From assembly GCA_013334655.1 (NCBI GenBank), contig JAAXXD010000010.1:1-48650 (forward strand): a stretch of 48,650 nt of DNA, read 5' to 3'. Position 1 is the stretch's first letter, and the number at the start of each line of letters is the position of its first letter. This document shows, one piece after another, positions 10,389 to 18,400 of the stretch. The notes below the pieces were generated by a model. The model searched no databases and was not told the DNA's origin. It worked only from the letters and a program-made list of their open reading frames with translations. Source of the stretch: Chlorobaculum sp. GTDB lineage: Bacteria > Bacteroidota > Chlorobiia > Chlorobiales > Chlorobiaceae. A program made the position numbers and the translations under genes.

Positions 10389-11612
10389 TTACACCATCAA
10401 CGCATCCCTGTCCCGGAAGCCCATGAGATAAAGAATCGCGTCGAGGCCAAGGGTGGAGATCGATTGCCTGGCGGTTTCGCGAACAATCGGCTTGGCCCGG
10501 AAGGCGATGCCGAGTCCGGCTTTGCCGAGCATTGGCAGGTCGTTGGCGCCGTCGCCCACCGCAACGGTTTGTTCGAGGCGGATGTTCTCCGTGGCAGCGA
10601 TCTGTTCGAGCAGCTCCGCCTTGCGCTTGCCATCCACCACTTGCCCGATAACCTTGCCAGTCATTTTGCCATCCACGATCTCAAGCTCGTTGGCGAAGAC
10701 ATAGTCGATGTTGAGCTTTTTCTGCAAATAGTGGCCGAAGTAGGTGAAGCCGCCGGAAAGGATGGCGGTCTTGAAGCCAAGGCGATTCAGATTCTGGAAC
10801 AGAAACTCCGCGCCTTCGGTCAGTTGCAGCCGCTCGGCAACCTTTTGCAGCGTCGATTCCTCCAGCCCCGCGAGCGTGCCGACGCGCTTTTTCAGGCTCT
10901 CGGTGAAATCGAGTTCGCCGCGCATCGCCTGCTCGGTGACTGCCGACACCAGCTCGCCCGAGCCTGCCTCTTTCGCCAGTTCGTCGATTACCTCTGACGT
11001 AATCAGCGTCGAGTCCATATCGAACACAACGAGGCGGCGAGTGCGCCGGAAGATATTGTCCTCCTGGAACGCAATGTCCACGCCGAGGCTGTCAGTAATA
11101 TCGAGCATCTCCGCCCGGAACTGTTCCTCATTCGCAGGCGCACCGCGGAGTGAGAATTCGACGCACGCCTTCGCCTTGCCGGGATCGCGTTCGTCTTCGA
11201 GCGGCATTCGCCCGGAGAGGCGGCTGATGGTATCGATATTGAGGCCATGGTTAGAGACCAGCGAAGTCACCTGTTCGAGGTGCTCTGACGTAATTTTCCG
11301 TCCGAGCAGCGAGAGCAGATAGCGCGGCTTGCCCTGTTCGCCGACCCATTTGTGGTAGTCGCGCGTGGTGACGGGCGAGAAATTGATCTCGATGCCGAGC
11401 GTATGCGCCGAGTAGAGCAAGTCCTTGAGGATCGGCGCGGAGGCTGACTCTTTCGGCACCTCGATGAGCATCCCGAGCGAGAGGTGATTGTGGATGACCG
11501 ACTGACCAATGTCGAGCACCGGAATGCGGTACTTTTTCAGGACGCAGGTGATTTTCGACATCAGGCCCGGCTTGTCCGGCCCGGATATGGTAATAAGCAG
11601 CAGTTCGCGCAT
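10389..11612 (-). CDS. serB: Phosphoserine phosphatase with N-terminal ACT domains
   Basis: SerB makes L-serine from phosphoserine. The protein starts with an ACT-type regulatory region (RELLLITISGPDKPGLMS), followed by a second ACT-like segment (PRYLLSLLGRKITSEHLEQV). The HAD phosphatase domain begins about residue 195 with VVFDMDSTLITSEVIDELA, where the DXDST nucleophile motif is complete. ILSGGFTYFG gives the motif II serine, and AVGDGANDLPML gives the acidic motif. I put the start at the ATG at 11612 (407 residues), because the protein then begins at the ACT domain; a TTG 48 bases earlier is in frame. The ACT domains probably sense serine or another amino acid (inference). Confidence 0.92.
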   Translation of the reverse strand: MRELLLITISGPDKPGLMSKITCVLKKYRIPVLDIGQSVIHNHLSLGMLIEVPKESASAPILKDLLYSAHTLGIEINFSPVTTRDYHKWVGEQGKPRYLLSLLGRKITSEHLEQVTSLVSNHGLNIDTISRLSGRMPLEDERDPGKAKACVEFSLRGAPANEEQFRAEMLDITDSLGVDIAFQEDNIFRRTRRLVVFDMDSTLITSEVIDELAKEAGSGELVSAVTEQAMRGELDFTESLKKRVGTLAGLEESTLQKVAERLQLTEGAEFLFQNLNRLGFKTAILSGGFTYFGHYLQKKLNIDYVFANELEIVDGKMTGKVIGQVVDGKRKAELLEQIAATENIRLEQTVAVGDGANDLPMLGKAGLGIAFRAKPIVRETARQSISTLGLDAILYLMGFRDRDALMV

Positions 11613-12007
11613 GTGCTGGAGGTGTCGGTTATCCCTCCTCGACGGAGGGGATACAGGCAAGATGTTGCTTTGTAATGGCTTATGATTCCGCCCGTTTTCC
11701 GGGACAAACTCCGGTCAAGATAGCGTTGTTTCGGGAACCTGCAAAAAGGGGGACGGGACGGACGGCGGGATTACTGGTGACGGACAGCCGCCATACTCAG
11801 GGATCAGAGATTCAATGTTCATATTCTTGCCGCGATAGGTTTAGGGGCAATCGCAACAGTTTCACATGTACTGAAAAAGTCATAGAATCAATCCATGCGC
11901 ATTCCTGTCCATCACGCCAATTCCGTCCAAACCCGTAAATTCCACTGCGTGACCACAGCTCCTTTGTGGCTATATTGAGCGAAAACGAGAACACAAAAGA
12001 AAAAACC
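11613..12007. other. Intergenic region with no gene
   Basis: No convincing coding sequence is seen; the short plus-strand frame over 11675-11938 has no family likeness and poor composition. Around 11830-11880 the sequence TTTAGGGGCAATCGCAACA, followed by an ATGTACTGAAAAAG-like end, resembles the leader of the four-helix-bundle gene at about 12770 (GTTAGGGGTAATCGCAACA). This may be a decayed duplicate of that leader. Confidence 0.4.
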
Positions 12008-12148
12008 ATGCCGTTACACCTTTCCGTGATTGCCGTTATCGTTCTGGTTGCGATCATCGCCGTGCTGCTGCTTCGCCCGGTCGCGAGCTGGCTCGCCAGC
12101 GAGTGGCACACAGCCAAGTGCCGGAACTACCCGAACAGATTGCAGTGA
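12008..12148 (+). CDS. Possible small single-span membrane protein
   Basis: A 46-codon frame starts at the ATG at 12008 and encodes MPLHLSVIAVIVLVAIIAVL followed by LLRPVASWLASEWHTAKC. The first 22 residues after the start would make one transmembrane helix. The frame converges tail to tail with the next gene, leaving two bases between the stops. No Shine-Dalgarno sequence is clear and no family is recognised. It could equally be a chance hydrophobic frame. Confidence 0.3.
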   Translation: MPLHLSVIAVIVLVAIIAVLLLRPVASWLASEWHTAKCRNYPNRLQ

Positions 12149-12150
12149 GG

Positions 12151-12750
12151 TTACGGTTTTCCGCCGCGATGCGCCGAGCGCACGCGATAGAGGCGTTCGG
12201 TGAATCCACCCTCGGACTCGAACTGTTTTGCCAGACTGTGCACTTGCCTGTCGAGCAGGCTGCACGCGACAACTGTGAGCGTGAGCGCTGCATTGGCGGC
12301 GATTTCAGGAAGAGTTGACTCGATGGACGCCGCATTTTGCCCGCTTGACTGGCGCTCATATTCTTGCCGCACCCAGCCAGCTGCCTCGTTGGCGGTGGCG
12401 CATCGTTTGGCAATCAAGGCGCGGCGGCGCGGGTCTTTGGCGGGCCACAGGTTGAGATTTCGCTGTCGAAGAAAATCCTCGTAATCGAGGCGCAACTCTT
12501 CGAGACTTGCCCTCGCAATGTTCGTCAACTTGAGTTCGATCTTTTTGGAAGTCCCGGAGGCTTGGCTCCCTTCCGCAATATTCTGCACGCCGGATCGAGC
12601 CGCCTGAACCATCTGATCGTGAGTGCGGCTGCGCTTTTCGATAAACCGGTCGCAGAACCGCACGGTCACATCGTAGACCAACTGCGCAATCTGAAAGCTC
12701 TTCAACGTCCTGTAACCGCCATGTTCAGGGAGGAGTTGCGCTTTATGCAT
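12151..12750 (-). CDS. Four-helix-bundle protein (IVP/Avd-like, with suffix domain)
   Basis: The 199-residue protein has the features of the four-helix-bundle family first seen in 23S rRNA intervening sequences. These are FQIAQLVYDVTVRFCDRFI, then HDQMVQAARSGVQNIAEGS, then KLTNIARASLEELRLDYEDF. The tail with NLWPAKDPRRRALIAKR fits the variant with a so-called suffix domain. Related proteins include the accessory protein Avd of diversity-generating retroelements. No reverse transcriptase or template repeat is seen nearby, so a DGR role is not supported. The cellular function of stand-alone members is unknown. It lies downstream of dnaG on the same strand, separated by the tandem/inverted repeat at 12832-12930. 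Confidence 0.8.
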   Translation of the reverse strand: MHKAQLLPEHGGYRTLKSFQIAQLVYDVTVRFCDRFIEKRSRTHDQMVQAARSGVQNIAEGSQASGTSKKIELKLTNIARASLEELRLDYEDFLRQRNLNLWPAKDPRRRALIAKRCATANEAAGWVRQEYERQSSGQNAASIESTLPEIAANAALTLTVVACSLLDRQVHSLAKQFESEGGFTERLYRVRSAHRGGKP

Positions 12751-12831
12751 GGTGTTGCCAAGAAAGGGGTTAGGGGTAATCGCAACAACTCAATGTAGTG
12801 AAAAGAAGAGGCCGTCGAAGAAAGAAATTTT

Positions 12832-12930
12832 ATGGACGCTGATGGACTCTGATGGATTGAGTGGACAAAGAGGATTCACCCTTCAGTTGGGTAGAACCCG
12901 TCCATCAGCGTCCATCAATGTCCATTTCTC
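12832..12930. repeat. Period-10 GTCCAT array arranged as a long inverted repeat
   Basis: ATGGACGCTGATGGAC (12832-12847) and GTCCATCAGCGTCCAT (12900-12915) are a perfect 16-base inverted pair. Each arm is itself a short tandem array with a 10-base period: ATGGACGCTG, ATGGACTCTG and ATGGATTGAG on the left; TCCATCAGCG, TCCATCAATG and TCCATTTCTC on the right. The element lies just after the dnaG stop and may act as a transcript-end hairpin or a protein-binding array. There is no typical T-run. Confidence 0.7.
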
Positions 12931-12934
12931 CCAC

Positions 12935-14836
12935 TTACTCCCCCAAAATCCCTCTGATCGATTCATTCACCTCCTGCTCCGTCGCACGGAAATGCTTGTT
13001 GTGTTCGAGCAGCTCTCTCGAAAGCTGTTCCTGTTCGTGCGTGCTTGCGGCTGCACGGAGTTGCGCGAGGATTCGCTGCTTCTCCTTCTGCAACGGTTCG
13101 AGGACGAGCGTCTTGACCGCGACAAGGAAGTGGGAGAGGCAGCGGCGGGCGTGCTGTTCAAGTTCGGCGGGGGTTGGGCGCGTGGTTTCGTTGACCGGCA
13201 GCCGGAAGAGAATGTCGAAGGCGAGGTTGCGGGCCTCCTCCGTGCCGATGGAGCTGATCTCGGAGGAGATGTCGATGTGGCCGTCGCGGTCGCTCATCCC
13301 GCGGAAGCGGTTGACCAGATGGGCGACAATGGCTTGCGCGGCGGGGTTTTCGAGGTGGAACATCGTTTCGTGCGAGGCGGCGAAGGCGAGCACTTCGTTA
13401 CCGTACCAGGTGCTTTCGAGCAGCGCTTCGAGGAAGGTGCGCTCCGTCACCGAGAGCGGCGCTTGTCGCGCAGGTGGCTGCGGAGCCGGTTCGTCGCGGC
13501 GATGGCGCGGCTCTCGCGAAGCGCGACCGGTGTCGCTCGCGGCCATCACCTCGCGGAGCGTCTGGCGGCTGAGGTCAAGTTTTTTTGCCAGCTCGTCGAG
13601 GTACAGCTCCTTCTGCACCGGATCGGCGATGAGCGCGATGCTTTTTGTCATGGCCGAAACCGCTTTCGAGGCCGTGTCGGGACTCTCCATCCATCCGGCC
13701 TCCTGGTAGCAGCGGAGCTGGAAATCCTGGAAGGAGCTTTTTTCGCTCTCCAGCTCGCCGAGAAACGCCTCCCTGCCGTAGTTGCGGATGAAGCTGTCGG
13801 GATCTTCCGCGCCGGGCAGCATCACCACCCACGGCGTCAGCCCTTCGGCGAGCAGGATGTCGATGCCCGCGAGCATCGATTTCTTGCCCGCGTTGTCGCC
13901 GTCGTAAAGGAAGAGCACGCGCGAGGTGTAGCGCTTGAGGATTTTGGCCTGGTAGCGGGTGAGCGCGGTGCCGCACGAGGCGACCGTGTTGGTGAAGCCC
14001 GCCTGGTGCATGGCGATCACATCCATGTACCCCTCGACGAGAATCGCCGTCTCCTGCCGCCGGATTTCATTCTTGGCGGCGTGCATCCCGTAGAGCAACT
14101 TGGACTTTTCGAAGCTGGCGCTCTCCGGCGAGTTGATGTATTTGGGCGTCTGCGCGTCGGTGGAGAGCGTGCGCCCGCCGAAGCCCGCCACCTGCCCGCC
14201 AACAGTCATGATCGGGAAGATGACGCGGTTGCGGAACGTATCGTACAGCGTGTTGCGCTGCGGGTGGCGCGTCAGGATGCCGAGCGAGGTGAGCTGCTCG
14301 ACTGGCGCGCCGTCGCGCTCCGCTGCGTGGAGCAGGTAGTCCCACGACTCGGGCGCGAAGCCGAGGCCGAAGCGGCGGATGGTGGCGGCTTCGAGTCCGC
14401 GGCTGCCGGTCAGGTAGGCGAGGCCCACGCTTCCGGCTTCGCTTTGCAGCGTGCTGTGGAAAAGCCGCGCCGCCCAGCGCAGCGTGTCGAACTGGACGCT
14501 CTCCTGCTTCTCCTCCCGCCGTGGTTGCTCCTGCCGGTACTTGCCGGTGTCGATCCCGGCGCGTTTGGCCAGCATCTCGACCGCCTCGGGAAAGGTCACC
14601 TTCTCCATCTCCATGACGAAGGTGAAGACGTTACCCCCCTTGCCGCTTGAAAAACACTTGTAGATCTGCCTGTCGGGCGAGACGATGAACGACGGGGTCT
14701 TCTCCTGCGTGAAGGGCGAAAGCGCCTTGAAGCGCTGACCCGACGGTTGCAGCCGGACATAGTCCGACACGACATCAACAATGTCCGTGCTCTGGCGAAC
14801 CTCGTCGATCATGCGTTCCGGTATCATCCCTGCCAT
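12935..14836 (-). CDS. dnaG: DNA primase DnaG lacking most zinc-binding residues
   Basis: DnaG makes RNA primers at the replication fork. I place the start at 14836 (MAGMIPERMIDEVRQ, 633 residues), because AAGGA lies nine bases upstream and the protein then begins as DnaGs do. The N-terminal zinc-finger region keeps its shape (ALSPFTQEKTPSFIVSP...YKCFSSGKGGN). However, the four ligand positions, at 40, 43, 61 and 64 as in E. coli, read S, T, C and S. The TOPRIM part is intact: AILVEGYMDVIAMHQAGF and SRVLFLYDGDNAG. A C-terminal helical region that would bind DnaB follows. A decayed copy of the last 140 codons lies at 19697-20120. The long plus-strand frame over this gene is a shadow. Confidence 0.95.
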   Translation of the reverse strand: MAGMIPERMIDEVRQSTDIVDVVSDYVRLQPSGQRFKALSPFTQEKTPSFIVSPDRQIYKCFSSGKGGNVFTFVMEMEKVTFPEAVEMLAKRAGIDTGKYRQEQPRREEKQESVQFDTLRWAARLFHSTLQSEAGSVGLAYLTGSRGLEAATIRRFGLGFAPESWDYLLHAAERDGAPVEQLTSLGILTRHPQRNTLYDTFRNRVIFPIMTVGGQVAGFGGRTLSTDAQTPKYINSPESASFEKSKLLYGMHAAKNEIRRQETAILVEGYMDVIAMHQAGFTNTVASCGTALTRYQAKILKRYTSRVLFLYDGDNAGKKSMLAGIDILLAEGLTPWVVMLPGAEDPDSFIRNYGREAFLGELESEKSSFQDFQLRCYQEAGWMESPDTASKAVSAMTKSIALIADPVQKELYLDELAKKLDLSRQTLREVMAASDTGRASREPRHRRDEPAPQPPARQAPLSVTERTFLEALLESTWYGNEVLAFAASHETMFHLENPAAQAIVAHLVNRFRGMSDRDGHIDISSEISSIGTEEARNLAFDILFRLPVNETTRPTPAELEQHARRCLSHFLVAVKTLVLEPLQKEKQRILAQLRAAASTHEQEQLSRELLEHNKHFRATEQEVNESIRGILGE

Positions 14837-15222
14837 GCGTCCGTTTCCTTTTTTTTCTTCGATGCTATGATAAACCGAAAAAAATGAAATCGCAATCATC
14901 AACGGTTCGCCTTGGTCCGCGGGCGTTCGAACGCCATCCGGGGGCGATTTTCTGAAAAAAATTGCTTTTCGAGGCGATTTTCACCGATGTTCCTTGTCTG
15001 AGCGGTTGGTGAGTCAGCGCTTTATTACTACATTATCACAGTTATAGCCTCTGTTCTCTGAATGGCTTATGAATTATCGACCTTGCCGCCTCATGAAGTT
15101 TCCTTTCCCGAGAACCTGCCTCGCTGGCGGGCTTGCAAATGATCTTCCGGATGTGCTTGATTTGACTTGAGAGAGGGCTCGATCATGGATTCCGTTACTT
15201 CCAACATCTCAATACCAACCAT
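14837..15222. other. Intergenic region between divergent dnaG and exbB
   Basis: This 386-base gap must carry promoters for dnaG (minus) and the exb-tonB operon (plus). I see AT-rich stretches around 14870-14890 and 14955-15060. I see no RNA gene and no convincing 19-base Fur-type palindrome, although an iron-regulated operon follows. Confidence 0.5.
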
Positions 15223-15966
15223 ATGAAACAGGGATTTTTTACGGCGATACTGATTGTGGTGACCTACGCGGTATCCCTCGGTTTTTATGTCTGGATGGGC
15301 ACGACGCCACCGGAATCCATGTTCCACGCCGTGTGGAAAGGCGGGCCGGTCGTCTCGGTGCTGATGGCGCTGATCCTGATGGTGATCGCCTATATCGTCG
15401 AGCGCATCGTCGCCCTGAACAAGGCCTCCGGCCAAGGCTCGATCACCGAGTTCGTGCAGAGCCTCAAGCAGGATGTCGATTCGGGTTCCATCGACCAGGC
15501 GATCTCCCGCTGCGACGGCCATCAGAGTTCCCTCTCCGCCGTGATGCGCGCCGTGCTCGACCGCTACAAGATGCTCGCCGTGCACAACGTGACCGACCGC
15601 GAGAAGCGCATCAGCGAGATGCAGAAAGCGGTCGAGGAGGCGACGCTCATGGAGATGCCGCTGCTTGAAAAAAATCTCGTGGCCATCTCGACCATCGCCT
15701 CGATCTCGACGATGGTCGGCCTGCTCGGCACCACGCTCGGCATGATCCGCGCCTTCGCGGCGATGGCCACCAGCGGCGCGCCCGACGCGGTGCAGCTCTC
15801 GCTCGGCATCTCCGAGGCGCTCTTCAACACGGCGCTCGGCATCCTCGGCGGCATCATGGGCATCGTGACCTACAACGTTTTCACCAATCGCGTTGACCGC
15901 TTCAGCTACCAGATCGACGAGGCAGCGTTCTACATCATCCAGACCCTCGGCAGCAGTAAATCCTAA
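15223..15966 (+). CDS. exbB: ExbB/TolQ-type proton channel subunit
   Basis: This 247-residue inner-membrane protein belongs to the MotA/TolQ/ExbB family. With ExbD it uses the proton gradient to drive TonB. A first membrane helix lies at about residues 5-26 and a second at about 42-64. A cytoplasmic part with ISEMQKAVEEATLMEMPLLEKNLV follows, then two conserved helices, ASISTMVGLLGTTLGMIRAF and ISEALFNTALGILGGIMGIV, the latter with the usual small-residue spacing. An N-terminal membrane helix and a short first loop are typical of the family. exbD starts 9 bases after the stop. ExbB rather than TolQ is inferred from the linked tonB. Confidence 0.92.
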   Translation: MKQGFFTAILIVVTYAVSLGFYVWMGTTPPESMFHAVWKGGPVVSVLMALILMVIAYIVERIVALNKASGQGSITEFVQSLKQDVDSGSIDQAISRCDGHQSSLSAVMRAVLDRYKMLAVHNVTDREKRISEMQKAVEEATLMEMPLLEKNLVAISTIASISTMVGLLGTTLGMIRAFAAMATSGAPDAVQLSLGISEALFNTALGILGGIMGIVTYNVFTNRVDRFSYQIDEAAFYIIQTLGSSKS

Positions 15967-15975
15967 AGTCGAACC

Positions 15976-16509
15976 ATGTCCAAAATCAAGGCAAAAAGAG
16001 TAGGGTTCCGGCTCGACATGACGCCGATGGTCGATGTGGCGTTCCTGCTGTTGACCTTTTTCATGCTGACCACCAAGTTCCGTCCGCCGGAAGCGGTGAC
16101 CATCGACCTGCCGTCGTCGCACTCGAACATGAAGCTGCCGGAGTCCGACGTGCTGACCGTGACCGTCGCGAAGGACAACTCCATCTACATGGGTGTCTCG
16201 TCGCAGCGCACCAGGGAGCGGCTTTTCGATACGGTCGTCAAGCCGAAGCTCGAAAATGCTGGCGTCTCGAAGGCTGCGATGGCCGATTCGCTCAAGAAGT
16301 TCAGGCTCGATGAGAGCTTTAAAATCGAGAAAGAGGAGCTGGCGCGTTACATCATGATGTCGCGCTTCGCCGACCAGCGGCTCAGACCGGTAATCCGGGC
16401 GGACAACAAGGCCGATTATGAAGCTGTCAACTACGTCATCAAAGTATTCAAGAAGATGAACCTGCTCAACTTCAATCTCGTGACCGTTCTCGAAAGGGAG
16501 GTGCGCTGA
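15976..16509 (+). CDS. exbD: ExbD/TolR-type protein, first copy
   Basis: ExbD has one N-terminal membrane helix and a periplasmic domain, and carries the proton-conducting aspartate. Here the helix begins at [20 protein letters not shown], where the VDVAF aspartate is the expected protonatable residue. The periplasmic domain (about residues 40-177) ends [13 protein letters not shown]. At 177 residues it is longer than E. coli ExbD (141). The gene is followed by a second exbD with the same motif; stop and start share a base (TGATG), so the two are translationally coupled. Duplicate exbD genes are common in Bacteroidota/Chlorobi exb operons. Confidence 0.92.
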   Translation: MSKIKAKRVGFRLDMTPMVDVAFLLLTFFMLTTKFRPPEAVTIDLPSSHSNMKLPESDVLTVTVAKDNSIYMGVSSQRTRERLFDTVVKPKLENAGVSKAAMADSLKKFRLDESFKIEKEELARYIMMSRFADQRLRPVIRADNKADYEAVNYVIKVFKKMNLLNFNLVTVLEREVR

Positions 16510-17039
16510 TGGGCATGGTTGATTCCCCCGGAGAGCGGCGCGGCTCGAAGCGAAGCAGTCGCCGTCACAAGCGGCTCGGGTTCCGGCTCGACATGACGCC
16601 GATGGTGGACGTGGCGTTTTTGCTGCTCACCTTTTTCATGCTGACCACCACCTTCGCCAAGTCGAACACGATGGAGATCAACATTCCGCCGGAAACGGGC
16701 GAGGTTGCCGTGGCCGAGCTGAACGTGATGACGCTCCGCGTGCCCGGCGACGGCTTCGCCTACTGGTCGCTTGGCGAGGCGGCTCCGCGGCGCGTTGCCT
16801 TGTACGACAGCGCCGACGCCCGCGCAACGCTTGGCGGCGAGCTTCGGCAGGTGTTGCGCCAAGAGACCGGCAACAATAAAAAGCTGGTGATCGTCGTCAG
16901 GATAAGCGACAAGGCCAAATACAAATCGCTGGTTGACATTATCGACGAGTTCAACCTGATGAAGATTGACCGTTTCAGTCTCGATGATTTTACCCCCCAG
17001 GACGAAGCTGAAATTCAGAAAGCCGTGGCCATGCGCTGA
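16509..17039 (+). CDS. exbD: ExbD/TolR-type protein, second copy
   Basis: The second ExbD (176 residues) starts with a basic tail rich in Ser and Arg. The motif [20 protein letters not shown] is identical at protein level to that of the first copy, with the catalytic aspartate kept. The periplasmic part differs strongly from the first copy, so the two probably form a hetero-oligomer or serve different partners (inference). The C-terminus contains [20 protein letters not shown], the typical end of the ExbD fold. It is followed after 27 bases by tonB with a good ribosome-binding site. Confidence 0.92.
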   Translation: MGMVDSPGERRGSKRSSRRHKRLGFRLDMTPMVDVAFLLLTFFMLTTTFAKSNTMEINIPPETGEVAVAELNVMTLRVPGDGFAYWSLGEAAPRRVALYDSADARATLGGELRQVLRQETGNNKKLVIVVRISDKAKYKSLVDIIDEFNLMKIDRFSLDDFTPQDEAEIQKAVAMR

Positions 17040-17066
17040 CGCTGTGATGCGTCGGAGGTGTGGTTA

Positions 17067-17894
17067 GTGAACCAGAAAACAGGAGTACGGGAAGTGTCGT
17101 CAAAGTTTCAAACAATGCATGAAGAGGCGGCCAGGCAGGCGCAGCGGTGGACTTTTCGTGAACAGTTCCTCGATACCGACCGCCTGAGGCAGATCAATTA
17201 TGGTAATCTCACCCTGCGGCGTGAGGCGCATCTCTTTTTGACCCACGGCGTGATTGTGGCCGTGCTGCTCTTGTCGCTCTTCTGGGCGGTCAGCGCCAAC
17301 TGGAACAGCGTCCTGGCCATGTTTGGCGGTGAGCCAGACAAGCAGACGGCGATTCAGTGCTACGAGGTAGTGACCAACGTGACGCAGTTGCCGCCGCCGC
17401 CGCCCATCGCCCCGGAGCCGCCAAAGGTGAGCGCGGCTGCCGCGCCGGTGGATGCGCCGAAGGTGGGCAAGATCAAGAAGGTGGCCGAAGCGCCGCCGGA
17501 TCAGACCTTCGCAACGCAGAAGGAGATCAAGCAGGCGATCACGCAAGGCCCGGCCTCGCAGGATGGCGGTGGATCGTCGTCGTGCGAAACGGTCGTGGAG
17601 TTCGTTAACTGCCAGAACCCGCCGACGATGGTCAGCACGCCGAGGCAGAATTACCCGGAAATGGCGAGAATCGCCGGTATCGAAGGGAAGGTTTTCGTGC
17701 GCGTGCTCATCAGCGAGGAGGGAAAGCCGATGAAAGCCGAGGTTGTCAAGCGTACTCCTCCGGACTGCACAATGTTCGACAAGGAGGCGACGCGCATCGC
17801 GATGGAGTCAAAGTACACCGCAGGAGTGCAGAACGGCAGAAGGGTGCGAGTCTGGATGACCATCCCGGTGCGGTTTACGCTGCATGAAGGATAG
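17067..17894 (+). CDS. tonB: TonB energy-transducing protein
   Basis: TonB couples the ExbBD motor to outer-membrane receptors. I choose the GTG at 17067 because GGAGG (17054-17058) lies eight bases before it; an upstream in-frame GTG overlaps that site. The 275-residue protein has an unusually long cytoplasmic N-terminus (about 55 residues), one membrane helix (THGVIVAVLLLSLFWAVSAN), a short proline stretch (LPPPPPIAPEPPKV) and a TonB C-terminal domain. The latter runs from NPPTMVSTPRQNYPEMARIA through EGKVFVRVLISEEGKPM to VWMTIPVRFTL. Two periplasmic cysteines (CETVVEFVNC) flank the domain entry. A second copy of the C-terminal domain follows as a separate gene. No receptor gene is near. 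Confidence 0.93.
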   Translation: MNQKTGVREVSSKFQTMHEEAARQAQRWTFREQFLDTDRLRQINYGNLTLRREAHLFLTHGVIVAVLLLSLFWAVSANWNSVLAMFGGEPDKQTAIQCYEVVTNVTQLPPPPPIAPEPPKVSAAAAPVDAPKVGKIKKVAEAPPDQTFATQKEIKQAITQGPASQDGGGSSSCETVVEFVNCQNPPTMVSTPRQNYPEMARIAGIEGKVFVRVLISEEGKPMKAEVVKRTPPDCTMFDKEATRIAMESKYTAGVQNGRRVRVWMTIPVRFTLHEG

Positions 17895-17955
17895 TTGATA
17901 ATGGATAATGGATAATTGTAGGGGCGGTTCCGATGCGTCGGGATCGCCCTGAACT
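17890..17955. repeat. Dispersed repeat: TGATAATGGATAATTG tail with GC-rich hairpin
   Basis: Directly after the tonB stop lie two copies of ATAATGG and ATAATTG. They are followed by AGGGGCGGTTCCGA paired with TCGGGATCGCCCT across a 4-base loop, with some G-U pairs. A similar AT-rich plus AGGGGCGG hairpin follows sppA at 29778. The element may end transcription of the exb-tonB operon. Confidence 0.6.
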
Positions 17956-17977
17956 GGTACAATAGTACCTATCAATC

Positions 17978-18397
17978 ATGAAGCTACTGATAAGGAAATT
18001 ATTTATAGTATCGCTTATCGTTCCATTCCATTCTATTTGGAATAATATTTCACTGGCTGGTAATAGATATATCGTGGTTGAGGTTATCGACTGTCAGAAT
18101 CCGCCGACGGTTGTCAGAACGCCGAGTTTAGTCTATCCGGAAACGGCAAGAATTTTAGGTCTCGAAGGCAAGGTTTTCGTGCGGGTGCTCATCGACGAGG
18201 ATGGCTGTCCTATAAAAGCCGAGATCGCCAAACGCATCCCTTTCGACTGCTCGGTGTTTGACTATGAAGCGGAGCGCATCGCGATGGAGTCAACGTACAC
18301 GCCGGGAGTTCTTAACGGCAGAAAGGTGCGAGTCTGGATGACCATTCCGATACGCTTCACGCTGCATGAAGGGGGCTATCCCGACTTGTCGGGATAG
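17978..18397 (+). CDS. Stand-alone TonB C-terminal domain protein with signal sequence
   Basis: This 139-residue protein is a near copy of the last 95 residues of the TonB encoded just upstream. Shared blocks include DCQNPPT-V, EGKVFVRVLI, ERIAMEST/K-YT-GV and GRKVRVWMTIPIRFTLHEG. Instead of the TonB membrane anchor and proline region it starts with MKLLIRKLFIVSLIVPFHSI, which looks like a signal peptide or a short anchor. Such a protein could sit in the periplasm and bind receptor TonB boxes, but it could not itself span to ExbBD unless anchored. Codon use in the first 35 codons is more AT-rich than in the rest, suggesting a new 5' end was joined to a duplicated domain. The last codons lie inside the terminator hairpin. 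Confidence 0.85.
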   Translation: MKLLIRKLFIVSLIVPFHSIWNNISLAGNRYIVVEVIDCQNPPTVVRTPSLVYPETARILGLEGKVFVRVLIDEDGCPIKAEIAKRIPFDCSVFDYEAERIAMESTYTPGVLNGRKVRVWMTIPIRFTLHEGGYPDLSG

Positions 18398-18400
18398 CCC
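18373..18400 (+). terminator. Perfect 13-bp hairpin overlapping a stop codon
   Basis: GGGCTATCCCGAC (18373-18385) and GTCGGGATAGCCC (18388-18400) pair perfectly around a 2-base loop. The stop codon TAG of the TonB-like gene lies in the right arm, so the final residues GYPDLSG are encoded by the hairpin. There is no T-run. It resembles mobile repeat hairpins as much as a terminator. Confidence 0.65.

Noticed and set aside
12151-12750. Diversity-generating retroelement accessory gene (Avd)
   Set aside because: The protein is related in fold, but no reverse transcriptase, template repeat or variable repeat is nearby.
12749-14650. 633-codon open frame opposite dnaG
   Set aside because: Same reason: it mirrors dnaG, with low-complexity Arg/Val/Glu composition and no motif.
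14837-15222. Possible Fur box before exbB
   Set aside because: I looked for a GATAATGATNATCATTATC-like palindrome and found none convincing, so iron control is not claimed.
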